Shown here: positions 33,396-41,326 of the stretch, in pieces
Layout: the number at the start of each line of letters is the position of its first letter
Position numbering within the stretch: position 1 is the stretch's first letter
Origin: Defluviitaleaceae bacterium
GTDB taxonomy: Bacteria; Bacillota; Clostridia; Lachnospirales; WQUN01
Reading direction: 5' to 3'
DNA: 41,326 bases
Assembly (NCBI GenBank): GCA_009786925.1
Contig: WRGY01000121.1
Span: 1 to 41,326, forward strand
Program-made: the position numbers and the translations under genes
The notes under the pieces: model-generated
The model's database searches: none
What the model was told of the DNA's origin: nothing
Seen by the model: the letters and a program-made list of their open reading frames with translations, nothing else

Positions 33396-34157
33396 CTAAA
33401 GATTAATGAGCCGCAACTCGTTGACAGGCTTGTTAACATTTTGTCTGCTCGTAAATATTTCTGTTTCTATTGCCAAAAACTCGCCGCTGATGTATTCCTT
33501 AAATATTTCGGCGGCGTTTTCTATTTGGCTTTCTTCTAATTGTATGCAGTAATATATCCCCTGCGGAATTGTTTCTTGATTTTCAGTTTTACGAGGTATT
33601 TCTATAAAATAGCTGTACATATCATTCTTACGCATTATGCCGTATTCAAAAAAACCAAAATCATCCTCCGCCCAAGATATATCCCCATAGGATTTTAGCA
33701 TTTTCATTCTGTCTATGTTTTCTAATGAGTCACCGCAGGGTAATGTACTAAAATTTTTTTGGGGAATTTTTCGAGTATATATTTGCTCGAGATTATGCTG
33801 TTCTGCCAATTCAATCTGTTGCTCTGCCTTGTCGATTAGCTCTAGCCCTTTTTTCAGTGAAACTATTTTTTTTTCTGCGATTTCGCGTCCTTTTTTTAAA
33901 AATTTTATTAAATCCATTGTGCCGTCGTTATCTACAAACTTCGACATTTCTGACAGGGGAATGTCCAACTCTATACATAGCATTATCATTTCGACCATAT
34001 GTGACTGGTCCAATGTGTAATACCTGTATCCCGTATCGGGCGATACATAGGCAGGCTTTAATACATTAATCCGTTCATAGTAACGAAGAGACTTTATGCC
34101 TGCACCTGTTATTTTTGACAAATCACCTATGGATATGAGATTACTTTTTCGGCTCAT
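33396..34157 (-). CDS. MerR family transcriptional regulator with effector domain
   Basis: A 253-residue MerR protein. The winged helix-turn-helix is at about 8-75 (ISIGDLSKITGAGIKSLRYYERINVLKPAYVSPDTGYRYYTLDQ). A long coiled-coil helix follows at about 85-125, then a GyrI/BmrR-like effector domain to the end. The start is ATG at 34157, with GAGGAGG upstream. It is divergent from the exporter operon, whose promoter has the 19-bp spacer that MerR activators act on, so it is very likely the ligand-sensing activator of that operon. BmrR-type regulators bind cationic drugs, which suits an efflux role. Confidence 0.92.
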   Translation of the reverse strand: MSRKSNLISIGDLSKITGAGIKSLRYYERINVLKPAYVSPDTGYRYYTLDQSHMVEMIMLCIELDIPLSEMSKFVDNDGTMDLIKFLKKGREIAEKKIVSLKKGLELIDKAEQQIELAEQHNLEQIYTRKIPQKNFSTLPCGDSLENIDRMKMLKSYGDISWAEDDFGFFEYGIMRKNDMYSYFIEIPRKTENQETIPQGIYYCIQLEESQIENAAEIFKEYISGEFLAIETEIFTSRQNVNKPVNELRLINL

Positions 34158-34185
34158 AAAAGCCTCCTCATTTAATAAAAAAGTA

Positions 34186-34216
34186 TTGACTCTCCCATAA
34201 TGGTACACATTACAAT
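34186..34216 (+). promoter_or_regulatory. MerR-type promoter with 19-bp spacer for the exporter operon
   Basis: TTGACT (34186-34191) and TACAAT (34211-34216) are separated by 19 bases, too long for normal use and typical of promoters twisted into shape by an activated MerR protein. A small dyad CCATAATGG (34195-34203) lies in the spacer. The merR gene starts on the other strand 28 bases away. Confidence 0.78.
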
Positions 34217-34240
34217 CGCCTTTGTCAAAGAGGTGATACT

Positions 34241-35986
34241 ATGTCAAAGTTTTTGGAACATATGAAGCCATATCACGGTATGATGCTTGCAGTGGTTGTA
34301 TTTCTTGCAGTAGAAGCGTATATCGCATTGATTTTGCCCGGGTATATGGCGGATATAGTCAATGACGGCGTTTTGCCCGGTCATTTGCCCGTGATTTGGC
34401 GCAACGGTTTGATTATGCTTGGGCTTACTTTTTTTAGTGTTTTTGTTGCGGTAATTACGGGTTTTTTTACGGCAAGGACTGCGGTTGGTGTATCAAATGA
34501 CCTAAGGGAAGCTGTCTATGAAAAGGTACTTAGTTTTTCTGATGCCGAGATTAATCGCTTTAATACATCGTCGCTGATTACACGAACCACAAACGATATT
34601 ACACAAGTGCAAAACACGCTCATGATGGCGATACGCCAGTTTATCTACGCGCCAATAATAGCCATAGGTGGGATTATCCGCGGACTGGAGCGCAGTACGG
34701 ATTTATCATGGATTGTGGTGGGGGCTACGGCAATCATGCTTACACTTATGGGGATTTTGTTTTTTATTGCATTACCGAAATATAAAAAATGGCAGGATTT
34801 AATAGACCGTGTCAATCAGGTCTCGCGTGAAAATCTAAGTGGAATTTTGGTCGTGCGTGCATTTTCTACACAAGCATTCGAGAAGGGGCGTTTTGGAAAG
34901 GCAAATAGTGACTTGGCAAGCACAGAGCGTTTTGTCAACCAGACTTTTGCCTTTATGACACCGATTATCTCGCTTGTTTTAAACCTGACAACCGCACTTA
35001 TTGTATGGGTAGGTGCGCATCAGGTATCGGCGTTCCGGGCCGATATTGGTGATATTTTTGCCTTTTTGCAATACGGAATGTTAATTATATTCTCGTTTTT
35101 GATGATTTCTATGATGTTTATTTTTGTGCCGCGTGCAGTGGTCAGCATGAATCGTATAAATGAAGTTTTGCATACAGACGGCAGTATTTTTTATAGCGAA
35201 AATCCCAAAACCTTCTCGTCGGATTTTGATGGGACGGTTGAGTTTAGGGATGTGACCTTTAAATACCCTGATGCACAAGAGGATGACGAAAATGTGCTGG
35301 AAAACATATCGTTTGTTGCCCGCCCCGGTGAAACAACCGCCATCATCGGTGCAACGGGTGTAGGCAAATCTACGATTTTCAAACTTTTGCTACGGTTCTT
35401 TGACGTAACCGGTGGCGGTATATATGTCGGCGGCTTAGACATCCGCGATGTTAATAAAGAAGAACTCCATCACAAAATCGGATATGTATCACAAAAAGCA
35501 TCACTTTTTACAGGCACAATCCGCTCAAACCTACTCTATGCAGACAAAAATGCCACAGAAAAAAAAATAAAAACCGCCGTAGAGATTTCGCAATCAGTGG
35601 CATTCATCGAGTCAAAACCTGACGGCTATGACTCAAATGTTGCTCAGGGTGGCTCAAACTTCTCAGGGGGCCAAAGGCAGCGGCTTTCTATTGCGCGGGC
35701 ATTGGTCAAGGATGCACAAATAAATTTATTCGATGACAGCTTTTCGGCATTGGATGTAAAAACCGATGCACTTTTACGCGCCGCGCTAAAAAAGATGGAT
35801 AATAAAACGACAATCATAATAGCACAGCGAGTTTCTTCCATAATGGATGCAGACCAAATCCTCGTCCTCGACCATAGCAAAATCGTGGGCATGGGCAAGC
35901 ATCATGACCTGATTAAAACCTGCGAAGTATATAGAGAAATAGCAGATTCACAGCTGTCGGAAGCGGAAGGCGAGGTGACGATATGA
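34241..35986 (+). CDS. ABC exporter half-transporter, subunit 1
   Basis: A 581-residue half-transporter: six membrane helices (about 1-310) and a nucleotide-binding domain (about 330-581). Walker A is IIGATGVGKST, the signature FSGGQRQRLS is canonical, but the Walker B end is FDDSFSALD, with Asp where the catalytic Glu should be. This is the pattern of the degenerate-site partner in heterodimeric exporters such as TM287/288, where the other subunit supplies the catalytic Glu. GAGGTGA precedes the ATG. Its stop overlaps the next gene's start (ATGA). Drug, lipid or peptide export are all possible. Confidence 0.93.
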   Translation: MSKFLEHMKPYHGMMLAVVVFLAVEAYIALILPGYMADIVNDGVLPGHLPVIWRNGLIMLGLTFFSVFVAVITGFFTARTAVGVSNDLREAVYEKVLSFSDAEINRFNTSSLITRTTNDITQVQNTLMMAIRQFIYAPIIAIGGIIRGLERSTDLSWIVVGATAIMLTLMGILFFIALPKYKKWQDLIDRVNQVSRENLSGILVVRAFSTQAFEKGRFGKANSDLASTERFVNQTFAFMTPIISLVLNLTTALIVWVGAHQVSAFRADIGDIFAFLQYGMLIIFSFLMISMMFIFVPRAVVSMNRINEVLHTDGSIFYSENPKTFSSDFDGTVEFRDVTFKYPDAQEDDENVLENISFVARPGETTAIIGATGVGKSTIFKLLLRFFDVTGGGIYVGGLDIRDVNKEELHHKIGYVSQKASLFTGTIRSNLLYADKNATEKKIKTAVEISQSVAFIESKPDGYDSNVAQGGSNFSGGQRQRLSIARALVKDAQINLFDDSFSALDVKTDALLRAALKKMDNKTTIIIAQRVSSIMDADQILVLDHSKIVGMGKHHDLIKTCEVYREIADSQLSEAEGEVTI

Positions 35987-37818
35987 ACGAAGATAGTGGC
36001 ATGGACTCCATGATGGGACTCGGCGGCGAAGGTGTAGCAGAAAAAGCTAAAGACCCGGCAAAGACCATCCGCAAGCTCATCGCCTACCTTGCGCCACAGA
36101 GGGTCGCGCTTATATTTGTCATCATGCTCGCCATAGTCTCCACGGTGTTTGCCGTAATCGGTCCGCGAATTATGGGGCGTGTAACAACGACGCTCGTAGA
36201 CGGCATAGTCGCGCATTGGATGGGAACGGGTCTACTCACGGATTTCCGGCATATGGGCAATCTTACAATGATTCTCATCATCCTGTACATCATAAGCGCG
36301 CTCTGTAACTTTTTTCAAGAAATAATAATGGCAAGGCTTTCTGTAAAAGTGACATATGAACTACGAGAGAAAATTTCTGAAAAAATGCATCGCTTGCCCA
36401 TAAACTACTATGACACACGCTCGCAAGGAGAAGTATTGTCACGTATGACAAACGACGTGGACATGATTAGCCAAACGCTAAGCACAAACCTTACGCAGTT
36501 GATTTCTTCTGCCACTACAATAGTCGGCACATTGGTGATGATGATTACTATAAGCATTTCTATGACAGCCGCCGCGCTTGTTGTGATTCCACTTTCTATG
36601 TGGATAATGATGGTCGTGTTAAATAAGTCTCATGTGTTTTTTAGCAAACAACAAGAAGCCCTCGGCAGACTAAACGGCATAGTAGAAGAAACATACAGTT
36701 CGCATAATGTAGTGCGTTCCTACAATGGAGAACAGGATGCACTGGCAAAATTTAAGGATGCTAATAAGGACGTGCGTTCCTCAGGCTGGAAGGCGCAGTT
36801 TATGGCAAACATAGTCGAGCCGATTTTTGGGCTGGTGGGCAATCTCGGATATGTACTCGTCACAGTAATGGGTGGGTGGCTGGTGGTACAACGCGCCATT
36901 ACCATAGGTGATGTACAGGCGTTTATACAATATATACAGACCTTCACGTATCCGCTGGGCGAAATCGGTGCGGCGGGCAACATGCTACAAGGTACGATTG
37001 CCGCCGCAGAGCGAGTTTTCGAGTTTTTGGAAGAAGAGGAAGAAGTCCCCGACCCCATCACCTCTGCTCACAAGGATAGCTACGAAGGCTATGTAAGCTT
37101 CCGAAATGTGCGCTTTGGCTACAGCCCGGACAAAATCATTTTGCATGATTTTTCAAAGGAGGTAAAACCCGGACAAAAAATCGCAATAGTGGGACCTACG
37201 GGCGCAGGCAAAACCACCGTCGTAAAACTGCTAATGCGTTTTTATGAACTCAATAGCGGCAAAATCCTCATAGACGGCATAGACTCCACCGAATTTTCTC
37301 GCGCAGAGCTACGACAAATCTTTGGGATGGTTTTGCAAGACACATGGCTGTACAACGCGACCATCATGGAAAACATCCGATACGGCTCACCACATGCCAC
37401 CGACGAAGAGGTAATAGCCGCCGCGAAAGCCGCACACTGCCACAAATTCATACGCACACTGCCCGGTGGATACAATATGATTTTAAACGAAGAAGCATCA
37501 AATATCTCGCAGGGGCAAAAACAACTCTTTACCATCGCCCGCGTGATATTAAAAAACCCCGCCATTCTTATACTTGACGAGGCAACGAGTTCCATTGACA
37601 CCCGCACCGAGGTACTAATCCAAGGCGCGATGAAGGAGCTGATGCGAGGACGCACATCCTTTGTAATAGCGCATAGGCTTTCTACCATAAAGGACGCTGA
37701 TGTCATATTTGTCATGAAGGAAGGTGACATCATAGAGCAAGGCTCTCACGAAAAATTATTGGAGCAAAAGGGGTTTTATGCAGATTTATATAATTCCCAG
37801 TTTACCGAAGTAGCGTAA
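35983..37818 (+). CDS. ABC exporter half-transporter, subunit 2
   Basis: A 611-residue half-transporter with an extra N-terminal segment of about 30 residues rich in Gly/Met/Asp (DSMMGLGGEGVAEKAKD). Walker A is IVGPTGAGKTT, Walker B LILDEATSSID has the catalytic Glu, and the signature is degenerate (ISQGQKQL in place of SGGQ). Together with subunit 1 this makes one active and one degenerate ATP site, so the two almost certainly form a heterodimer. The gene is translationally coupled to subunit 1 and is followed by membrane-fusion protein genes. Confidence 0.94.
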   Translation: MNEDSGMDSMMGLGGEGVAEKAKDPAKTIRKLIAYLAPQRVALIFVIMLAIVSTVFAVIGPRIMGRVTTTLVDGIVAHWMGTGLLTDFRHMGNLTMILIILYIISALCNFFQEIIMARLSVKVTYELREKISEKMHRLPINYYDTRSQGEVLSRMTNDVDMISQTLSTNLTQLISSATTIVGTLVMMITISISMTAAALVVIPLSMWIMMVVLNKSHVFFSKQQEALGRLNGIVEETYSSHNVVRSYNGEQDALAKFKDANKDVRSSGWKAQFMANIVEPIFGLVGNLGYVLVTVMGGWLVVQRAITIGDVQAFIQYIQTFTYPLGEIGAAGNMLQGTIAAAERVFEFLEEEEEVPDPITSAHKDSYEGYVSFRNVRFGYSPDKIILHDFSKEVKPGQKIAIVGPTGAGKTTVVKLLMRFYELNSGKILIDGIDSTEFSRAELRQIFGMVLQDTWLYNATIMENIRYGSPHATDEEVIAAAKAAHCHKFIRTLPGGYNMILNEEASNISQGQKQLFTIARVILKNPAILILDEATSSIDTRTEVLIQGAMKELMRGRTSFVIAHRLSTIKDADVIFVMKEGDIIEQGSHEKLLEQKGFYADLYNSQFTEVA

Positions 37819-37831
37819 ATAATCAAATTGC

Positions 37832-37846
37832 GCGCAAAGAGTGCGC
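37832..37846 (+). repeat. GCGCA-AAGAG-TGCGC intergenic hairpin
   Basis: GCGCA (37832-37836) and TGCGC (37842-37846) enclose AAGAG, nearly the same element as at 6303-6317. It lies between the stop of ABC subunit 2 and the ribosome binding site of the first fusion protein gene. Another small hairpin, AGCGA/TCGCT at 38494-38509, holds the same position before the second fusion protein gene. Confidence 0.5.
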
Positions 37847-37866
37847 ATGTCAGGAGAAAAAACAGC

Positions 37867-38493
37867 ATGAAAAAATTTTTAATCATTTTGACAGTTACCC
37901 TACTCCTAGTAGGGGGTGCGGCTACAGGCATTTATTTTATATGGCGAAGCACCGGGTATCTCACAACCGACAACGCCCGCGTCACCACAACACTTGTGGG
38001 GATTAACCCAACCATGCCCGGAACTCTCGAACGTTTTACGCTATACGAAGGCCGATACGTGACAGAAAATGAAATCATCGGATGGGTAGAAAACGCAGAA
38101 ACAATGCGCGCACCCTTCGACGGAATCGTCATACACACAGGCGCACGTCAAGACCAGCAAGTCACACCCGCTGATACGCTGGCCGTCATCGCAGATATAA
38201 ACAACATACACATACAAGCCAATATCGAAGAAACCGACATTGCTAATTTATATCGCGGTCTCCGCGTATATGTCACAATCGACCCCTTCGGTAGCCATGA
38301 GTTTATGGGATATATATCAGAAATTGCCCGAGTCACCAGCGCGGAACTCACGGGTCAAGCAATGTTTTTTAACACGGGAGGCACATTCACTCGTGTCACA
38401 CACCTAATCCCCATCGAAATCACCCTGCATGACGACATCGTACTCGATAATTTTATAGGCGTTAATGCAAGGGTGCGGATTCCGATTAGATAA
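37867..38493 (+). CDS. Membrane-fusion protein 1 (HlyD/EmrA-like, short)
   Basis: A 208-residue protein anchored by one N-terminal helix (FLIILTVTLLLVGGAATGIYFIW). The body follows the EmrA/HlyD plan: YLTTDNARVTTTLVGINPTMPGTLERF, the lipoyl half APFDGIVIHTGARQDQQVTPADTL, then IQANIEETDIANLYRGLRVYVTIDPF and a beta-barrel end. It lacks the long coiled-coil hairpin between the two lipoyl halves, replaced by a very short link. The start is ATG at 37867 with AGGAG upstream. It probably works with the ABC pair and with the second, hairpin-bearing fusion protein encoded next. Confidence 0.86.
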   Translation: MKKFLIILTVTLLLVGGAATGIYFIWRSTGYLTTDNARVTTTLVGINPTMPGTLERFTLYEGRYVTENEIIGWVENAETMRAPFDGIVIHTGARQDQQVTPADTLAVIADINNIHIQANIEETDIANLYRGLRVYVTIDPFGSHEFMGYISEIARVTSAELTGQAMFFNTGGTFTRVTHLIPIEITLHDDIVLDNFIGVNARVRIPIR

Positions 38494-38529
38494 AGCGAGT
38501 TATTTCGCTATAGAAATGGAGAATAGAAG

Positions 38530-39993
38530 ATGAATAAAATATTTTGCATGATGGCTTGTTTTGTTTGTTTGTCTGCTTTGCTCACGGCGTGTGCGTCCAA
38601 CGATGTACTGCCCACCACAACGATTTTGGATAACCGGAGCAGCTCTACCCCCGACAGTATAACTGTACGCGGCGTGGTAGAAAGCGTAGAGAGCAGGAAC
38701 ATCTACTCCACATTAGGTTTTGTGGTGGAACGTGTGTATGCCGAGGTCGGTGACGATGTGACAGAGGGGCAAGTTTTGGCTGTCTTGGACACCGAGGATT
38801 TGAGTCTGAAAATTGCGCAACAAAAGGTAGAACTGGAGCTTGTCCGTCAAATGATGGAAATCATACCACCGCAACGCCAAGCAGAGCTGGAATCTATACG
38901 TCAGATGTCAACATTGGCTCCACGCAGACAGCAATCGGAGCTAAACCTGCATCGGCAAAACACCGCAAACATGCTGCAACAATCACAGCGCATGTACAAC
39001 GAAGCCACCGAAAACTTGGCAAACAATACAAACATGCACATCATCAGCGCGGAAGCCAACCTCACCGTCGCGGAGCTAAACCTAAACTCGACACGCCTAA
39101 ATTATAACATGGCTCGCGCAGATTACGACACGCAGAGCAACCCCCATGTGACAGCCGCAGAAAGTCTCGTAATCGGCACACGCCTTGCATTGGAAACAAT
39201 CACAAACGACCACTATCGTCTACAACGGCTATATGAAGCAGGTGGTATTTCTCGAAACGACCTAAACCAAATAGAAACCGCTCTCACACATTCAACAAAC
39301 GCTTATTCTGATGCCTTAACAAATCTACAAAATGCCAAAGAGACAGAACGCCGAAACTTAGAACAACTGGAAATCGCATTATACGCGGCGACAGCTACAT
39401 TTCGTGACGCACAGTCTCTACTCGACACGACAAAACTAGCGGCGGTACAAGAACTCGACATGCTCCGCAGTCACCTCACCGCCGCAGAAATCGCCGCAAA
39501 TATAGAGCCAATGGAAATCGCCGCAAATATGTCCATCATGGAAATCACAACAAACCTAACGGCGATGGAAAACGCAATCACACTGGAGCTAAAAGAACTG
39601 GCCGCCACATCAGAGCGTCTGGAAATCGCATTACAGCTGATGGAACGCCAGCTGGCAGATTCTATTATAATCGCACCGATAAGCGGCACTGTGACAGCCG
39701 CCATCGCCCGCGAGGGTTCCTCCGGCATGGGCCTAATGTTTGTTGTCGCAGATACAGAAAACCTCCGTGTTATCACCCATTTTCGGGAATATGACATACC
39801 ATTGCTCTATCAGGGTATGGCAGTCACCATAGTGACCGACAACAGTAGTCACATCGGTACAATCCGTAGGATAAGCCCTGCAGCCGCCCTGCATTCCCAT
39901 ATAGTAGAGTTTGAAGTAGAAATCGAACTCCCTGCACAAACAGGACTACTCATAGGTATGAATACCAGAATTACACCGGGAGGTGCTGAATGA
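38530..39993 (+). CDS. Membrane-fusion lipoprotein 2 with long coiled-coil hairpin
   Basis: A 487-residue lipoprotein (lipobox LLTAC, C21). Residues about 42-90 form the first lipoyl half (TVRGVVESVESRNIYSTLGFVVERVYAEVGDDVTEGQVLAVLDTEDL). A very long helical hairpin follows over about 92-375, rich in Gln, Glu, Leu and Ala. The second lipoyl half is DSIIIAPISGTVTAAIAREGS and a beta-barrel domain ends the protein. Near the end of the hairpin a short motif (AAEIAANIEPMEIAANMSIMEIT) repeats. The length of the hairpin is like that of adaptors that reach an outer channel. Its stop overlaps the TolC-like gene start by four bases. Confidence 0.88.
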   Translation: MNKIFCMMACFVCLSALLTACASNDVLPTTTILDNRSSSTPDSITVRGVVESVESRNIYSTLGFVVERVYAEVGDDVTEGQVLAVLDTEDLSLKIAQQKVELELVRQMMEIIPPQRQAELESIRQMSTLAPRRQQSELNLHRQNTANMLQQSQRMYNEATENLANNTNMHIISAEANLTVAELNLNSTRLNYNMARADYDTQSNPHVTAAESLVIGTRLALETITNDHYRLQRLYEAGGISRNDLNQIETALTHSTNAYSDALTNLQNAKETERRNLEQLEIALYAATATFRDAQSLLDTTKLAAVQELDMLRSHLTAAEIAANIEPMEIAANMSIMEITTNLTAMENAITLELKELAATSERLEIALQLMERQLADSIIIAPISGTVTAAIAREGSSGMGLMFVVADTENLRVITHFREYDIPLLYQGMAVTIVTDNSSHIGTIRRISPAAALHSHIVEFEVEIELPAQTGLLIGMNTRITPGGAE

Positions 39994-40916
39994 TGTCAAA
40001 AATAATCGCATTTTTGCTTATCACAATCATTACAATCACGCCGGTGTTAGCTGAGCCGGCATCGGAGCCTGACAACCTGCTCGCCCGCATAGCAGAGCTC
40101 GAGGCACAGCTTGCGGCACTCACAGCGGCACTAAACACCCCACCTTTTGTAGACTTAGGCACAGTCCAACGACAACGACAAGAGGCAATACAGCTGGAGC
40201 GTTTTATGTTCCAAGCAAAATACTATGGCGCATGTTTGACCATCGCACACACCGACCTTCTCACATATCAGCACGAGCTTACAAAAAAACAATTAAATTT
40301 GGAATATGTACTCTACGACCTCGGACTCTCTACACAAAACAACATAAACGACATCCATACGACACTAAACAGCCTCTCGCGTCAAATAGAGCTAAACAAC
40401 GAATTAATCCGCCCAAAACGTCGCCTCATCGAAACACGCCGCAACCGCGAAGGCTACGAGTTTATCGGCAACTTTCGTATACCTGTACGAAATAACGCCC
40501 TTGTTAGTTCTGCCGAAACTTTGCGTGAAAACCTGTTACGAAACAACACCGCCCTCATAGTCCTAAACAGCCATCTTAACCAAGCCGCATGGCAGGGCGC
40601 GTCATGGCAAGAAGTCCGCCTTCTCGAAGAACAACGCGACCTACTGACACGCCAACTGGAAATCGCGGCACTCACATCATGGAACAACTACCAAAATGCC
40701 AAATCTGCACTTGCTCTGACTCGCGAAACCCTTCCCCTACTCCAAGCGCGCCAAACATTAACAGAAGAAATGTACACATTGGGCGAAATAAGCAGTATGG
40801 AAAAAGCAAATATTCTATTTGCCATTCGAGTCGAAAAATTCCAAGCAGACCAATCGGCAATCGCATTGGCAATGGCAATAGCCGAAGTAAACTTTATGAG
40901 CCAAGGTGTAATCTAA
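39990..40916 (+). CDS. TolC-like secreted coiled-coil protein
   Basis: A 308-residue protein with a cleavable signal peptide (about residues 1-21, VLA then EP) and an almost entirely helical mature part. It begins with a leucine heptad LLARIAELEAQLAALTAALN. The tail LTEEMYTLGEISSMEKANILFAIRVEKFQADQSAIALAMAIAEVNF has the spacing of the final helices of TolC/outer-membrane efflux proteins. It is shorter than TolC (about 430-490) and no clear pair of beta-strands for a barrel can be seen, so an outer-membrane channel is unproven. Coupled to the fusion lipoprotein gene, it may be an outside helical extension of the exporter. Confidence 0.72.
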   Translation: MMSKIIAFLLITIITITPVLAEPASEPDNLLARIAELEAQLAALTAALNTPPFVDLGTVQRQRQEAIQLERFMFQAKYYGACLTIAHTDLLTYQHELTKKQLNLEYVLYDLGLSTQNNINDIHTTLNSLSRQIELNNELIRPKRRLIETRRNREGYEFIGNFRIPVRNNALVSSAETLRENLLRNNTALIVLNSHLNQAAWQGASWQEVRLLEEQRDLLTRQLEIAALTSWNNYQNAKSALALTRETLPLLQARQTLTEEMYTLGEISSMEKANILFAIRVEKFQADQSAIALAMAIAEVNFMSQGVI

Positions 40917-41009
40917 GCTTACACAAAGTTTGCAGGGTTTAAACTCCCTAAAAACAGTCAATACTCCTAAAAATCGGCTAAGAGCCAAACAAAAATAGGA
41001 GGTGAGCGA

Positions 41010-41326
41010 ATGAAAAACGTTCCCGAGAGCAGTGTTTTTCGGAAGAAAGGATTTTTCATCGCGCTGTATTCATGTTTAGGGGTAGTAGCAATATTGGCTG
41101 TGGTGGTGACATTTGCAAACAGAGGACTATCGTCAGGGTATGAAGATGAGTTGACGATATATGTAGGTGCTGATGGGGTAGAAAGCTACCTTGCACAGGC
41201 ACAAGAAGAGGCATGGTTCCGCCCGCGTGCGACACCTGCACCGACACAGCCACCGGCACCCGTACCGACCCAGCCGCCGACCCAACCACGCGCACCCGAG
41301 CCACCACAGGCCGAAACGCCGGAGCC
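41010..41326 (+). CDS. Membrane-anchored protein with proline-rich linker, cut by window end
   Basis: An open frame of at least 105 residues begins at an ATG with GGAGGTGA upstream. A basic cytoplasmic tip (FRKKG) is followed by one membrane helix at about residues 15-36 (FFIALYSCLGVVAILAVVVTF), a short acidic part and a linker of Pro/Thr/Gln/Ala from about residue 75 on (PTQPPAPVPTQPPTQP). Such a layout is common for Clostridia M23 peptidases of the SpoIIQ type and other wall-associated enzymes, but the catalytic part is outside the window. The 93-base gap before it holds a weak dyad around GGGTTTAAACTCCC (40936-40950) without a T-run. Confidence 0.75.
   Translation, partial: MKNVPESSVFRKKGFFIALYSCLGVVAILAVVVTFANRGLSSGYEDELTIYVGADGVESYLAQAQEEAWFRPRATPAPTQPPAPVPTQPPTQPRAPEPPQAETPE

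Noticed and set aside
1-41326. CRISPR arrays, tRNA or rRNA genes, insertion sequences and prophage genes
   Set aside because: No regularly spaced repeats, cloverleaf-like sequences, transposase or phage motifs were seen on either strand.

Overview
The window reads as chromosome of an anaerobic, endospore-forming member of the Bacillota, most likely class Clostridia. The evidence is five consecutive spoIIIA sporulation genes, a gerS-like lipoprotein gene directly upstream of alr and mazF (a Clostridia-type order), many lipoproteins, strong AGGAGG-type ribosome binding sites with frequent GTG/TTG starts, ATGA-coupled operons and an AT-leaning composition. Genus is not identifiable from sequence alone. 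There are no rRNA or tRNA genes, insertion sequences, prophage genes or CRISPR arrays, and no gene-free stretch longer than about 220 bases.

Layout. 1-911: a cut-off PAS-GAF sensor. 987-6183 (minus): degV, a nucleoid-associated protein, a GH130 phosphorylase, a GerS-like lipoprotein, alanine racemase and a MazF without MazE. 6338-6784 (plus): a DNA-alkyl repair methyltransferase. 6770-9793 (minus): spoIIIAA-AB-AC-AD-AE, with AF, AG and AH absent here. 9898-12284: a divergent unit in which degV-ygjV (minus) faces an ECF sigma factor plus a small membrane protein (plus); between them lies an 18-bp perfect inverted repeat that can be read as two back-to-back copies of one ECF-type promoter. 12358-18134: a flavin electron-transfer locus, with a four-repeat FMN-binding lipoprotein and a chemoreceptor on the plus strand facing NusG-II, Gx/HepI-like and ApbE genes on the minus strand. 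18305-20205: TetR and an MFS transporter behind a clear promoter and operator.

20202-22805 (minus): GH43 glycosidase, rhodanese and a cell-wall amidase. 22884-23882: a BadF-type sugar kinase. 23905-28472 (minus): a YheO-type regulator, RidA and a ribose-type ABC transporter, all behind one strong promoter. 28690-33388 (plus): murA, a hybrid histidine kinase and an AHL-lactonase-like hydrolase. 33396-40916: a MerR regulator divergent from a five-gene efflux operon (heterodimeric ABC exporter, two membrane-fusion proteins and a TolC-like coiled-coil protein), driven by a promoter with the 19-bp spacer typical of MerR control. 41010-end: the start of a membrane-anchored protein with a proline-rich linker.

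The most interesting parts are the symmetrical ECF promoter pair, the flavinylated lipoprotein/chemoreceptor/ApbE locus, the shortened spoIIIA operon and the tripartite-looking exporter in a spore former. No single gene here is of a wholly unknown type; the novelty lies in arrangements and in regulatory DNA.
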